Shown: piece after piece, positions 1 to 8,956 of the stretch
Layout: each line of letters opens with the position of its first letter
Numbering within the stretch: position 1 is the first letter of the stretch
Assembly (NCBI GenBank): GCA_905214905.1
Contig: CAJMNK010000005.1
Location: 1-52,641 of the forward strand
Length of the DNA: 52,641 bases
Direction of reading: 5' to 3'
Source: an uncultured bacterium
GTDB taxonomy: Bacteria > Actinomycetota > Coriobacteriia > Coriobacteriales > Coriobacteriaceae
Made by a program: the position numbers and the translations under genes
Notes under the pieces: generated by a model
Told to the model about the DNA's origin: nothing
Databases searched by the model: none
The model's input: the letters and a program-made list of their open reading frames with translations, nothing else

Positions 1-27
1 GGGAGGCCTCGCGGCCTCCCCCTTTTT
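1..27 (+). terminator. Intrinsic terminator of a gene upstream of the window
   Basis: GGGAGGCC and GGCCTCCC form an 8-bp GC-rich stem with a 4-nt TCGC loop, followed by CCTTTTTG. The U-tract lies on the plus strand, so it ends a rightward transcript whose gene lies outside the window. Confidence 0.8.
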
Positions 28-56
28 GCGTTAACACTTCAAAATAAAGTCGCATT

Positions 57-87
57 TCACCTGTAACCCGGTTGGACTTACGGGTGA
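57..87 (-). terminator. Weak hairpin downstream of the first membrane-protein gene
   Basis: TCACCTGTAA (57-66) pairs with TTACGGGTGA (78-87) with one mismatch, just past the stop codon of the leftward gene. On the minus strand a T-rich stretch follows a few bases later, so it may be its terminator, but the U-tract is poor. Confidence 0.4.
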
Positions 88-94
88 TGAGCTT

Positions 95-562
95 TTATTT
101 AAAGACAATACATCGAATCACAAGGGCAACCGCTATGACCACAATGATCAAAAGCAGGAATTGGAGTCGATGCTGTTTGCGTCGTTTACTTGATGAAACG
201 AAGATCGTTTTCCCTTGTTTTGGCGTTTCGAGATAACGAGCCGAATGCGTTAAGGTTTGCTTGGGTCGAGGACCTCTTTGCTGCCGAGTTATGCGCGTTT
301 CCATCGGGTCGTCATTGATTGCGCTGTTTTTTGATAACGGTGCATCTTTCAGATATACGGGATCGCCCGATGCGACGCCCATATGCTTACGTCCCGTTTG
401 GGTATCCTCGAGCGTTTGATATCGATTTCTCGTCACATACTCGGGCTCTGGATCATTAATAGGCTCTTGCGAGATGTGAGGGCGATGGAACCGTGGCGGC
501 TGCGTGGAAGTATCTTCCCCCTGTGTCGGCATAAACATATTGTTTTGGTTTTGGTCGTCCAT
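95..562 (-). CDS. Hypothetical single-pass membrane protein
   Basis: A 155-residue protein of unknown function. The first 130 or so residues are hydrophilic, rich in Gln, Thr, Arg and Pro, with no recognisable domain. The last 22 residues form one strongly hydrophobic segment (FLLLIIVVIAVALVIRCIVF), preceded by the basic run SSKRRKQHR. This fits a tail-anchored protein with its body in the cytoplasm. The ATG at 562 has an upstream AAAGGG ribosome-binding site, which supports the start. It is transcribed alone, divergently from hsp20. No homology was recognised, and the low-complexity body suggests disorder. Confidence is for a real gene, not for a function. Confidence 0.7.
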   Translation of the reverse strand: MDDQNQNNMFMPTQGEDTSTQPPRFHRPHISQEPINDPEPEYVTRNRYQTLEDTQTGRKHMGVASGDPVYLKDAPLSKNSAINDDPMETRITRQQRGPRPKQTLTHSARYLETPKQGKTIFVSSSKRRKQHRLQFLLLIIVVIAVALVIRCIVFK

Positions 563-682
563 GATGCCCTTTAGCTCGTTACCAACAACGTGTACGCGCT
601 CATTGTAAGCCCCTTGTTATTTGTAGCTGCGAACATACTTCTTATTTAAGCTCTGGTTCAAAGAACCTTAACCTTACTAAGA

Positions 683-730
683 CCTGAGTCATACACACTT
701 AGATATGCTTATAGTACTGGACTCAAAAAA
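683..730 (+). promoter_or_regulatory. Candidate HspR (HAIR-like) operator region upstream of hsp20
   Basis: CCTGAGT at 683-689 followed 7 bases later by ACTTAGA resembles an imperfect copy of the actinobacterial HAIR element (CTTGAGT, 7 bases, ACTCAAG). A further ACTCAA lies at 721-726. Agreement in the right half is weak, so this is only a candidate for heat-shock control of the downstream small heat-shock gene. Confidence 0.25.
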
Positions 731-839
731 CTTTATAGTCGATGTATATATGAGCACTGGGTGGGCATATATAAGAGCGTCAAAAGAAGTCTCAGTCACC
801 TAGAAGATGACTCGGCAGTCCTTAAAAGGAGTGGTAAAC

Positions 840-1271
840 ATGGCAAGCATGGTTCCTTATCGTTCGGTTTTTGGCGTTCGTCCTTCTGCTAGCTCGCTGT
901 TCGATTTGTTTGATGATATGACCGATCTTGCAAACAACTCGATTGCTTCCAAGGCGTTCCCCGTTGATGTCGAGGACAAGGGCGATGGTTATGAGGTCAA
1001 GGCCTATCTGACCGGCGTCGCTAAGGATGATATCGACGTTGAGCTTAACGAGGGTCGCCTGTCGATTAGCGTGAACGTTGTGGAGGACGAGGAGAACGAG
1101 GGCAAGAACTTCCTGCAGAAGGAGTTTAGCTCGTACAGCGCGACGCGCGGCGTGTATCTGAAGGACGCTTCGAGCGAGGGCCTTTCGGCTAAGTATGCTG
1201 ACGGCATCCTGACCGTTACGGTTCCCAAGATTGTCGAGAAGAAGAACGTTACGAAGATCTCCATCGACTAA
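840..1271 (+). CDS. Small heat-shock protein, Hsp20/alpha-crystallin family
   Basis: A 143-residue ATP-independent holdase chaperone of the cytoplasm that binds unfolding proteins and forms oligomers. The alpha-crystallin domain spans roughly residues 38-138. It shows the family signature ADGILTVTVPK near the C-terminus (the GxLxVxxPK pattern), and the tail TKISID supplies the IxI motif used for oligomer assembly. The start at 840 is preferred to an in-frame ATG at 807 because AAAAGGAG lies 7-10 bases before it. The 270-bp upstream region is AT-rich compared with its surroundings and holds a possible HspR site. A strong terminator follows, so the gene is monocistronic. Confidence 0.93.
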   Translation: MASMVPYRSVFGVRPSASSLFDLFDDMTDLANNSIASKAFPVDVEDKGDGYEVKAYLTGVAKDDIDVELNEGRLSISVNVVEDEENEGKNFLQKEFSSYSATRGVYLKDASSEGLSAKYADGILTVTVPKIVEKKNVTKISID

Positions 1272-1304
1272 CGATGGCTCTGCTTCAATCGAGAGTATGA
1301 GTTA

Positions 1305-1337
1305 AGGGGGGCTGGGAAGTGATTCCCAGCCCCCCTT
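1305..1337 (+). terminator. Bidirectional intrinsic terminator after hsp20
   Basis: A 15-bp stem (AAGGGGGGCTGGGAA paired with TTCCCAGCCCCCCTT) with a GTGA loop sits between the convergent hsp20 and MBL-fold genes. T-rich sequence follows on the plus strand. Confidence 0.85.
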
Positions 1338-1352
1338 TGTTGTCTTGAGGGG

Positions 1353-2162
1353 CTATTGAATGGTTGTCGGTTGATACTGGCTTGCAGGGCGTATCGAGAG
1401 CTTCCGTGGCCCTTGAAGACGGGTGGCAGAACTGCCGAGTTCATCATCGAGACTTGCATCAAGCGCGTTGGCATAGCTTTTGACGGTAAGGCTTGGACGA
1501 TTATTGTCCTGGCTGATGTGCATGGCGATGAGTTGTTCGGTGCGATCGGTAACAAGTTCGCGCGCGGCTTCGGCGGCCTGGTTGTTGGAGAGGTGCCCCT
1601 TTGTGGACAGGATGCGCTCCTGAAGAAAGCGGGGGTACGCTCCTTCGCGCAACATAGTTACATCGTGGTTACTTTCGAGCGCGAGAACTCGACAGTCTTT
1701 GAGGATGCCTATGGCCTTGCTCGATAACTCTCCGGTGTCGGTGGCAAACCCAATGGAATCATCGAGAGCATTAAATCGATAGCCGACAGGATTGATGACA
1801 TCGTGCGATGTTGAGTAGGTTTGCATGTGGATGCCGGCAATGGGGAGCGTGTCGCCGGGGTCAAATCCCTCTACGGGCAGGCGCGCGAGGTATTCTTTGC
1901 ATGAAAGGGTGTCCCTGCTGGCAAAGAGGGGACCATGCCAGTGCTTGCACCATACATCGAGCCCCTTGATATGGTCACCATGCTCATGGGTGATTACAAG
2001 AGCGGCGACGTCGTCTGCCGAGAGGCCAAGCTCCGCCATGCGTTTAAGTGTCTCGCGGCGGGACAGGCCGTTGTCGATCATGATGAGCCCCTGAGGTCCC
2101 TCGACGAGTGCGCAGTTGCCTTTTGAGCCGCTGCCGAGGATATGAAGGTGCAGGCGAGACAT
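1353..2162 (-). CDS. MBL-fold metallohydrolase, WalJ/YycJ-like
   Basis: A 269-residue cytoplasmic metallo-beta-lactamase-fold protein. The N-terminus LHILGSGSKGNC and the metal motif THEHGDH (H59, H61, D63, H64) match the YycJ/WalJ branch of predicted exonuclease or phosphodiesterase-like MBL proteins. A later His/Asp set typical of the fold is visible (ESNHD; HISQDNN). The ATG at 2162 is chosen because the reading frame upstream (to 2243) would overlap the divergent tilS start and has no family resemblance; the ribosome-binding site here is weak. In Firmicutes the family sits beside the WalKR two-component system, but here it is divergent from tilS, so regulation cannot be carried over. The biochemical substrate is not established from sequence. 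Confidence 0.85.
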   Translation of the reverse strand: MSRLHLHILGSGSKGNCALVEGPQGLIMIDNGLSRRETLKRMAELGLSADDVAALVITHEHGDHIKGLDVWCKHWHGPLFASRDTLSCKEYLARLPVEGFDPGDTLPIAGIHMQTYSTSHDVINPVGYRFNALDDSIGFATDTGELSSKAIGILKDCRVLALESNHDVTMLREGAYPRFLQERILSTKGHLSNNQAAEAARELVTDRTEQLIAMHISQDNNRPSLTVKSYANALDASLDDELGSSATRLQGPRKLSIRPASQYQPTTIQ

Positions 2163-2210
2163 AAGATTCCAAAGGATACAATGAGTGCGGACGAATAGAG
2201 GAGGAAGCGA

Positions 2211-3752
2211 ATGCCAACGGTATCTCAGCACTATGGACATCATGCCGCGCCGAGGACGGATAAGAGCGCCCTGGCAACGCGGCAGGCCGCTGCCCCCGTA
2301 GTGCTTATGGTATCAGGCGGTGCGGACTCGACGGCGCTGCTCCTTATGGCTTGCACATCAAAGCTGGATATCCAGGACGGGCGCGGCGTCGCTCCCATTG
2401 CGCGCGAGCGATTGCACGTGCTGCATGTAAACCATCATCTGCGCGGGGAGGCATCCGATGGCGACGAGGCCTTTGTACGTGACCTGTGCGCACAATACGG
2501 TTTGCCGCTGTGTGTTGAGCATGCCTATTTTGATGACGAATCGGGCAATATCGAGGCTGCGGCTCGCGAGGTGCGCTATGCCGCGGCACGGAGATACGTT
2601 CGCGAACTTTGTGCCGAATCGGGCGCACCGCGGACGGCGGCTCGTATCTGTACCGCGCATACTTCGTCGGACCGCGCGGAAACATTTTTGATGAATGCCA
2701 TTAAAGGGTCGGGTCCCGCGGGTCTATCGAGCATTCCGCGCCGTCGGAACATTGTGGTTCGCCCCTTGCTCGACCTCACGCACGATGAACTCGTGGGCTA
2801 TCTGCAGGTGCACGGTCAGCCATGGCGGGAAGATGAAAGCAACGAGGACGTTTCGTACCTGCGCAACTATGTGCGCCATCGAGTGATGCCGGTGGTGGCG
2901 CAGCGCAACGCGAGTGTCTGTAAGACGATTGGCGCCGCCTGCGAGATCTTGGGCGATGAGGATGCCTTTCTTTCCCAGCTTTCCGCACAGGCGTTTCGAA
3001 GCTGCCTGCGTAAGGAGGCGGCGGGTGCACTGGTTCTTGACGCTCGCCGACTGGCCGCGGCCGAGGTGGTGATTGCTCGGCGCATGGTGCGACTGGCAAT
3101 TAAGCGTATCGACCCCGACGCTCGCCCGGAGATGCGGCATGTGGAGCGCGTGCTCGCCTGTGTCGCCGAAGGCTCGGGTTCGGTCACGCTGCCGGCGGGA
3201 ATCGATGCGCGCGTGGAGTTTGGCATGCTGTCATTCAAGGCTCCGGCGGCGCGCGAGGGATTAGTTGCCGATTGGGTCACCATTCCCGGTCGATTGCCGC
3301 TGGGGGCGGGCCGCATTCTTGTGGCAGAGCCGATGGCCGTCGAGCCGGGGTGTGATATTGTGCGCCGTGCCCGCGAACTCGCGGGTGCCGGAGGGGTGGT
3401 CGCGATGGTGGATGCTGCGACGCTGGGCTTTGCCGATCGCGATAACGAACGGATGCTCGCCGGCTCGCGCGGGGAGATTCCCGCCGAGGCGCGTTTGGCG
3501 CGTCTGTGGGTAGACGGTCCCGCGCCGGGGGATGTGATGTGTCCGTTGGGCATGAGTGGGCGAAGTAAGAAGGTATCCGACCTGCTCAACGAGGCTCGTA
3601 TTCCCGTATCTGAGCGCTCTGGCGTACCCGTGGTGAGAACGGCTCCGGGAGGTGCCGTAGTATGGGTCGCAGGCGTTCGCACGGACGAGCGTTTTAAATG
3701 CACGGCCGCAACGCGCGTGGCGTATCTGCTTCGTGTGGTCGATGCGGAATAG
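2211..3752 (+). CDS. tilS: tRNA(Ile)-lysidine synthetase
   Basis: Converts C34 of the tRNA-Ile CAU anticodon to lysidine using ATP and lysine, changing both codon reading and charging from Met to Ile; essential and cytoplasmic. The PP-loop SGGADST is at residues 35-41 of 513, followed by HVNHHLRGEASDGDE, typical of TilS. The N-terminal catalytic domain occupies about residues 28-230. The remaining half matches the substrate-binding and C-terminal TilS domains, with the PLGMSGRSKKVSDLLNEARIP segment near the end. GAGGAGGAAG precedes the ATG closely. It begins the conserved tilS-hpt-ftsH cluster, with hpt 147 bp downstream. About 30 non-conserved residues precede the PP-loop strand. Confidence 0.95.
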   Translation: MPTVSQHYGHHAAPRTDKSALATRQAAAPVVLMVSGGADSTALLLMACTSKLDIQDGRGVAPIARERLHVLHVNHHLRGEASDGDEAFVRDLCAQYGLPLCVEHAYFDDESGNIEAAAREVRYAAARRYVRELCAESGAPRTAARICTAHTSSDRAETFLMNAIKGSGPAGLSSIPRRRNIVVRPLLDLTHDELVGYLQVHGQPWREDESNEDVSYLRNYVRHRVMPVVAQRNASVCKTIGAACEILGDEDAFLSQLSAQAFRSCLRKEAAGALVLDARRLAAAEVVIARRMVRLAIKRIDPDARPEMRHVERVLACVAEGSGSVTLPAGIDARVEFGMLSFKAPAAREGLVADWVTIPGRLPLGAGRILVAEPMAVEPGCDIVRRARELAGAGGVVAMVDAATLGFADRDNERMLAGSRGEIPAEARLARLWVDGPAPGDVMCPLGMSGRSKKVSDLLNEARIPVSERSGVPVVRTAPGGAVVWVAGVRTDERFKCTAATRVAYLLRVVDAE

Positions 3753-3899
3753 CGTCCCACGCCAGCTATTCTGTGCGACGTTGACGGTATTCCCGCGCTG
3801 ATGGCGCACGGGCTGGTAAATATACCCCGTGCGCTGCTAGAATGTGTAGTTCGCGTCCATACGGCGGTGTGTGGGCGATAAGCACAAGAAAGGGTTGTC

Positions 3900-4448
3900 A
3901 TGGCTTCTCAACATCCGGATATCGAGAAGGTTCTGTTTACGCAGGAGGATATCGACGGTATCGTCTCTCGCCTAGGCGAGCAGATTACTCGCGACTACGC
4001 GGGTAAGGATCTGGTGCTGATTGCGGTCTTGCGCGGCGCCGTGGTCTTTATGGGCGACCTGATGCGCAAGATCGAGCTGCCGACCAACATCGATTTCATG
4101 GCTGTTTCGAGCTATGGCGACGGTGTGAAGTCCTCGGGCATCGTGCGTATCATTAAGGACCTGGATATCGACATCCGCGGTCGCGACGTGCTGATCGTCG
4201 AGGACATTCTGGACTCGGGCCTGACGCTCAAGTATCTGATGAAGAACCTCGAGAGCCGCAAGCCCGCCTCGCTGGAGGTCGCCGCCTTCCTGTGGAAGGA
4301 CGTTGAGGACCGTACCTCGGCCGTCACGCCCAAGTATGTTGGAACCCATTGCCCCGATGCCTTTGTGGTGGGCTACGGCCTCGACTATGCCGAGCGCTAT
4401 CGCAACCTTCCGTATCTGGGCATTTTGAAACCGGAGGTTTATTCGTAA
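3900..4448 (+). CDS. hpt: Hypoxanthine phosphoribosyltransferase
   Basis: Salvages hypoxanthine and/or guanine by transfer of the PRPP phosphoribosyl group, giving IMP or GMP in the cytoplasm. The 182-residue length is usual for bacterial HPRT. The PRPP-binding signature VLIVEDILDSGLT lies near residues 97-109, and the flexible-loop segment MAVSSYGDGVKSSG precedes it. The C-terminal DFVVGYGLDYAERYRNLPYIG-type pattern (here VVGYGLDYAERYRNLPYLG) binds the purine. AAGAAAGG lies before the ATG. The stop codon is 1 base before the ftsH start, so the two are co-transcribed and probably translationally coupled. A TGCTAGAAT extended -10-like sequence at 3835-3843 could give hpt-ftsH its own promoter. 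Confidence 0.95.
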   Translation: MASQHPDIEKVLFTQEDIDGIVSRLGEQITRDYAGKDLVLIAVLRGAVVFMGDLMRKIELPTNIDFMAVSSYGDGVKSSGIVRIIKDLDIDIRGRDVLIVEDILDSGLTLKYLMKNLESRKPASLEVAAFLWKDVEDRTSAVTPKYVGTHCPDAFVVGYGLDYAERYRNLPYLGILKPEVYS

Positions 4449-4449
4449 G

Positions 4450-6588
4450 ATGCCCGACGACCGTAACGATAACAATTCCCAGACTCCCCGGGAGCCTAAG
4501 ATCCCGGGGATGCCCGGAGGCAAGAAGCCCACGCGTACGGGCTGGCTGTATTTTATTTTGGCTTGCGCGCTTCTGGGTTACGCCTTCTTTAACATGGGCT
4601 CCGGCTTTGCCAACTCCAGCAATACCGTAAAGCTCGCGACGAGCGAGATGGTCAACGCCATTAAGCAGGACCGTGTCGAAGATTTGACCTATACGGTTCA
4701 AGACGGAAGCGTGGCGGGTCATTACTGGAAGACAAAAAAGGACAAGGGCGACACGAGCGAGCTCAAGAGCTTCTCCTCGACCTATGTCGGCTCCGATTCG
4801 CTTGCCGAGCTTATGGCGGAGCACCCCGATACCAAGTACATCGTCAACACCAATGACCCCGATTTTTGGGGCGACCTGGCGATGAGCGTGCTTCCGACGA
4901 TCGCCCTGATCGCCATCATGTTCTACTTTATGCGCCAGATGATGGGCGCCAACAACAGGAACATGCAGTTTGGCAAGACCAACGCCAAGACCAACGAGGC
5001 AACGCGCCCCAAAGTCAAATTTGAGGATGTTGCCGGTGTAGACGAGGCAGTCGAGGAGCTCGAGGAGATCCGCGACTTTTTGAGCGATCCGGACCGCTAT
5101 CGCAAGCTGGGCGCCAAGATCCCGCGCGGTGTTTTGCTGGTGGGCCCTCCGGGTACCGGTAAGACGCTGCTGGCCAAGGCCGTTGCCGGCGAGGCCGGTG
5201 TGCCGTTCTTTAGCATCTCGGGCTCCGACTTTGTCGAGATGTTCGTGGGCGTCGGCGCCAGCCGCGTGCGCGACCTCTTTAAGGAGGCCAAGTCTCAGGC
5301 CCCGTCGATCATCTTCATCGATGAGATCGATGCCGTGGGACGTCAGCGCGGAGCCGGCTTGGGCGGCGGCCACGACGAGCGCGAGCAGACGCTCAACCAG
5401 CTGCTGGTCGAGATGGACGGTTTTGAGGAGAGCGAGTCGGTCATCCTGATCGCCGCCACCAACCGCCCCGACATTCTGGATCCGGCGCTGCTGCGTCCCG
5501 GCCGTTTTGACCGTCAAGTTACGGTCGACCGTCCGGACGTAAAGGGCCGCGAGCAGATCTTGCGCGTGCATGCCGAGAACAAGCCGATGGACGAGGACGT
5601 TAAGTTTGAGAAGCTCGCCCAGATGACCGTTGGCTTTACCGGCGCCGACCTGGCGAACTTGCTCAATGAGTCTGCACTGTTGGCTGCCCGCCGTCATCGT
5701 TCTGTGATTTCGATGGACGAGGTCGAGGAATCGATGGAGCGCGTGATTGCCGGACCGCAGCGCAAGGGTCGCGTGATGACCGAAGCCGAGCGCACCACGA
5801 TTGCCTACCACGAGAGCGGCCACGCTTTGGTGGGTCACATCCTGGAGCACTCCGATCCGGTCCACAAGATTTCGATTGTCAGCCGCGGCCAGGCTTTGGG
5901 TTACACGCTGCAGCTTCCGCAGGAGGATCACTTCCTCAAGACCAAGAACGAGATGCTTGACGAGCTTGCCGTGTTCTTGGGCGGCCGGGTTGCCGAGGAG
6001 CTCATGTGCGACGACATCACGTCGGGCGCGAGCAACGATCTGGAGCGCGCAACCAAGATGGCGCGCGAGATGGTCACGCGTCTGGGCATGAGCGAGGAGC
6101 TGGGCACGCAAGTGTTTGGCGAGGCACAGCATCAGGTGTTCCTGGGTCGCGATTACGCCGATCACCAGGATTACTCCGAGGAGACGGCGCGTCGCATCGA
6201 TATCGAGGTTCAGCGCATCATGCGCGAGGCCCATCGCCGTGCGGTCGAGATTCTGGATGCCCGTCGCGATCAGCTCGATCTGATGGCGAAGGTGCTGCTC
6301 GAGCGCGAGACCGTCGAAGGCGACGCCGTGAATGCCCTGCTCGACAACGAGTGGGATGCCTATCTTGAGCGCGAGGGCGATATCCTGGCGGCCAAGGAGG
6401 AGCGCAATGCCAAGGCGGCCGGCATGCCGACCAAGAAGCGCACGCCTCGCATGAGCGAGGAGGAGCTTGCGGCAGACGCCGCGGCTTTTGCGCAGGCGGC
6501 CATGCAGGAAGATGCAGAGACCGCATCCGATGATGCCGGCGATGACGGTGCCGTCAATGCCGGCGCTGACACCGACGACGACAAATAG
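4450..6588 (+). CDS. ftsH: ATP-dependent zinc metalloprotease FtsH
   Basis: Membrane-anchored AAA+ protease that extracts and degrades misfolded membrane proteins and short-lived cytosolic regulators as a hexamer. In 712 residues: TM1 at about 31-50, an extracytoplasmic FtsH_ext region, TM2 at about 140-162, AAA domain with Walker A GPPGTGKT (near 233) and Walker B IIFIDEIDAVG, the SRH arginines in NRPDILDPALLRPGRFDR, and the zinc motif HESGH near 454 with the distal acidic ligand in the C-terminal peptidase domain. The last 60 residues are acidic and alanine-rich, probably disordered. It follows hpt by one base and is closed by a strong terminator. Nothing suggests loss of activity. Confidence 0.97.
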   Translation: MPDDRNDNNSQTPREPKIPGMPGGKKPTRTGWLYFILACALLGYAFFNMGSGFANSSNTVKLATSEMVNAIKQDRVEDLTYTVQDGSVAGHYWKTKKDKGDTSELKSFSSTYVGSDSLAELMAEHPDTKYIVNTNDPDFWGDLAMSVLPTIALIAIMFYFMRQMMGANNRNMQFGKTNAKTNEATRPKVKFEDVAGVDEAVEELEEIRDFLSDPDRYRKLGAKIPRGVLLVGPPGTGKTLLAKAVAGEAGVPFFSISGSDFVEMFVGVGASRVRDLFKEAKSQAPSIIFIDEIDAVGRQRGAGLGGGHDEREQTLNQLLVEMDGFEESESVILIAATNRPDILDPALLRPGRFDRQVTVDRPDVKGREQILRVHAENKPMDEDVKFEKLAQMTVGFTGADLANLLNESALLAARRHRSVISMDEVEESMERVIAGPQRKGRVMTEAERTTIAYHESGHALVGHILEHSDPVHKISIVSRGQALGYTLQLPQEDHFLKTKNEMLDELAVFLGGRVAEELMCDDITSGASNDLERATKMAREMVTRLGMSEELGTQVFGEAQHQVFLGRDYADHQDYSEETARRIDIEVQRIMREAHRRAVEILDARRDQLDLMAKVLLERETVEGDAVNALLDNEWDAYLEREGDILAAKEERNAKAAGMPTKKRTPRMSEEELAADAAAFAQAAMQEDAETASDDAGDDGAVNAGADTDDDK

Positions 6589-6600
6589 TCTTTGTGGCGA

Positions 6601-6635
6601 AAGCCTCCGCGGGGAAACCTGCGGAGGCTTTTTTT
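6601..6635 (+). terminator. Intrinsic terminator of the tilS-hpt-ftsH cluster
   Basis: AAGCCTCCGC (6601-6610) pairs perfectly with GCGGAGGCTT (6621-6630), followed by TTTTTG. Confidence 0.9.
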
Positions 6636-6727
6636 GAGCGATATGGGGCCGTCTGTCCCCAATCAACATTGCTGCGGCACTTCGCCCGACTAAAGCGTAC
6701 AATACCGCCTATGCGAAAGGGGAACAG

Positions 6728-7912
6728 ATGATCAACGAAACTATGTTTGCTCGCGGTGCGGAAAGTTCCATCATCCGTGAGATTTTTAGCTATGGCCTTG
6801 AGCGCAAGGCACAGATCGGTGCAGAGAACGTATTCGATTTTTCGCTGGGAAACCCGAGTGTTCCGGCGCCTGCCGCCGTGGCTGAGTCCATTAAGAAGGC
6901 CTTGGAGCTGCCGAGCGACCAGCTGCATGGATACACGCCTGCACCGGGTTTGCCGCAGTGCCGTACCGCCGTGGCTGAGTCGCTCAATCGCCGTTTCGGC
7001 ACGAGCTATGAGGGCAAGGATGTCTTTATGACCGTGGGCGCGGCGGCTTCGCTCACCTGCACACTCAATGCCGTTACCAATCCGGGCGATGAGGTCATTG
7101 TTATCGCCCCGTACTTCCCGGAGTATCGCGTGTGGATTGAGAAGGCCGGCTGTACGTGTGTCGAGGTGCCCGCCAATGAAGACACGTTCCAGCTGAGCGT
7201 GGGTAATGTGCTCAAGGCGATTACCGATAAAACGGCGGCCGTCATTATCGACTCGCCTAATAATCCGACCGGTGCCGTGTATACGCGCGACACACTGACG
7301 CGACTGGCCAATGTTCTGCGCGAGGTCAACGCCAAGCGCGATCCCGAGAACCCGATCATGCTTATCTCGGATGAGCCGTATCGCGAGATTGTCTATGGCG
7401 CCGAGGTGCCTTGGGTGCCTTCGATCTACGAGCACACCATCGTGTGTTACTCGTATTCCAAGTCGCTTTCGCTACCGGGCGAGCGCGTCGGGTGGATCCT
7501 GATTCCCAATACGAATCCTCAGGCAGCTCGTCTAATGCCCGCCGTTGCCGGTGCCGCCCGTACGCTGGGCTTCGTGTGCGCTCCGGCGCTCTTCCAGCGC
7601 GTGATTATCGATTGCATCGATGAACCGAGTGACGTTGAGGCCTACGCACGCAACCGCACGGCGCTCACCGATGCATTGGCGGAGTACGGCTACACCTATG
7701 TTGAGCCGGACGGTGCTTTCTACCTGTGGGTGAAGGCGCTCGAGCCCGATGCAAATGCATTTTGCGAGCGCGCGAAGAAGTACGAGCTGCTCGCGGTTCC
7801 CTCGGACAGCTTTGGTATGCCGGGTTGGTTCCGCCTTGGCTATTGTGTGAGTTACGAGACGATTATCAATTCGCTACCTGCCTGGAAGCAGCTGGCAGAC
7901 GAGTATCGTTAA
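6728..7912 (+). CDS. Pyridoxal-phosphate aminotransferase, class I/II
   Basis: A 394-residue fold-type I PLP enzyme of the AspAT/AlaT superfamily. DFSLGNPSVPAP near residue 38 is the substrate-loop pattern, IDSPNNPTGAVY is the conserved NPTG turn, and CYSYSKSLSLPGERVGW carries the Schiff-base lysine in a SKSLSLPGER context. The C-terminal ...GWFRLGYC supplies the carboxylate-binding arginine. GAAAGGGGAAC precedes the ATG. It stands alone after the ftsH terminator. Substrate cannot be fixed from sequence: close relatives are annotated as aspartate or alanine-type aminotransferases, so a general amino-acid role is the safe call. Confidence 0.9.
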   Translation: MINETMFARGAESSIIREIFSYGLERKAQIGAENVFDFSLGNPSVPAPAAVAESIKKALELPSDQLHGYTPAPGLPQCRTAVAESLNRRFGTSYEGKDVFMTVGAAASLTCTLNAVTNPGDEVIVIAPYFPEYRVWIEKAGCTCVEVPANEDTFQLSVGNVLKAITDKTAAVIIDSPNNPTGAVYTRDTLTRLANVLREVNAKRDPENPIMLISDEPYREIVYGAEVPWVPSIYEHTIVCYSYSKSLSLPGERVGWILIPNTNPQAARLMPAVAGAARTLGFVCAPALFQRVIIDCIDEPSDVEAYARNRTALTDALAEYGYTYVEPDGAFYLWVKALEPDANAFCERAKKYELLAVPSDSFGMPGWFRLGYCVSYETIINSLPAWKQLADEYR

Positions 7913-7947
7913 AAGCAAAGCGCTCTGCCTGTAATGTTTTACGTGAA

Positions 7948-7976
7948 ACGGGGTTTGGTGTTGAGCCGGACCCCGT
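7948..7976 (+). terminator. Weak hairpin between aminotransferase and PHP genes
   Basis: ACGGGGT (7948-7954) pairs with ACCCCGT (7970-7976) around a 15-base loop. No convincing U-tract follows, so it could be a weak terminator or an RNA-processing structure. Confidence 0.35.
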
Positions 7977-8077
7977 TGTCATGTACGTTGTGTCGTTGGG
8001 ATGGAGCGGTTTTACGACTATCGAAGGCTATGCGTACAATGAATATACGCGACGGCCATGCCGGATAAGGAGATCCG

Positions 8078-8899
8078 ATGCCCTACCTGCTTTCCTGTGA
8101 TATCCATACTCATACGATGTTCTCTGCGCATGCATATTCGACCATTGAGGAGAATGTGTACTGGGCGGCAGAGCGTGGCCTGCAGGTGCTCGGATCTGCC
8201 GACCATCTGAGCTCTATGGTTTCACCTTGCCCCAATGACCTGCGCAGTTACCAGTTCTTTATTAACCAGGATATCTGGCCGCGCATTTGGAGCGGCGTGC
8301 TGGTGCTGCGTGGTGCCGAGGCCGATATCGTTTCGCTGGACGGAAGCCTGTTTGGCGAGGACATTCCCGTTTCGCTCGATATTGCCGGCGATTCGTATAG
8401 TCGTGAGCATTCGCTGTTCGATTTGGTTACGCGCAATTTGGATTATTTGGTTGCGAGTGTGCATAATCCGCAGCTCGCTGAAGGCGCGACGCTCGCCCAG
8501 ACGACCGAGATGTATATCAATGCTCTGGAGCACCCCAAAGTGTTTATGCTGGGCCACACGGGTCGCTCGGGTGTTTCCTTTGATATCGATGAGGTGTTGT
8601 TGGCGGCAAAGGCCAAACACAAGATTATCGAGATTAACAACCATAGTCTTGAGCATGGTGCCGATGCCGAGCATTGGGGCGCTTGCCGCAAGATTGCCGA
8701 GCGCTGCGCCGAACTGGGCGTGGGGATTGGCGTCTCGACCGACGCGCACATTGGTATGGCAATTGGCAAGCTCGACCAGGCGCGCAAGATGCTCGATGAG
8801 ATTCACTTCCCGCTGGATCTGATCGTGACGCGCGACCGCGAGACGCTGCTGCGCGAGATGGCGGCAGCCGGCGTGTGTGACCTGCGCAAGAGCATGTAA
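8078..8899 (+). CDS. PHP-domain phosphoesterase, YcdX-like
   Basis: A 273-residue PHP (polymerase and histidinol phosphatase) domain protein, predicted cytoplasmic metal-dependent phosphatase. The first metal motif is CDIHTHTMFSAHAYST with H10 and H12, then SADHLSS, then EADIVS, a HNPQ histidine, GHTGRSG and finally STDAHIG, matching the order of metal ligands in the YcdX branch. AAGGAGATCCG precedes the ATG. It stands alone, ending at a strong bidirectional terminator. Family members have been linked to various small phosphate esters, and no substrate is visible here. Confidence 0.88.
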   Translation: MPYLLSCDIHTHTMFSAHAYSTIEENVYWAAERGLQVLGSADHLSSMVSPCPNDLRSYQFFINQDIWPRIWSGVLVLRGAEADIVSLDGSLFGEDIPVSLDIAGDSYSREHSLFDLVTRNLDYLVASVHNPQLAEGATLAQTTEMYINALEHPKVFMLGHTGRSGVSFDIDEVLLAAKAKHKIIEINNHSLEHGADAEHWGACRKIAERCAELGVGIGVSTDAHIGMAIGKLDQARKMLDEIHFPLDLIVTRDRETLLREMAAAGVCDLRKSM

Positions 8900-8918
8900 C
8901 GGGCTCATATATCCAACG

Positions 8919-8952
8919 AAAGGGGGCGGTCCAGACGGGCCGCCCCCTTTCT
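8919..8952. terminator. Bidirectional intrinsic terminator between PHP gene and rlmD
   Basis: GAAAGGGGGCGGTCC pairs with GGGCCGCCCCCTTTC around AGAC. T-rich sequence occurs on both sides, fitting the convergent gene arrangement. Confidence 0.85.
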
Positions 8953-8956
8953 TGTG

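Noticed and set aside
4324..6702. A 792-codon open frame antisense to ftsH
   Set aside because: FtsH on the other strand has every family motif. Long antisense frames are expected in high-GC codon usage, and this one has no recognisable domain.
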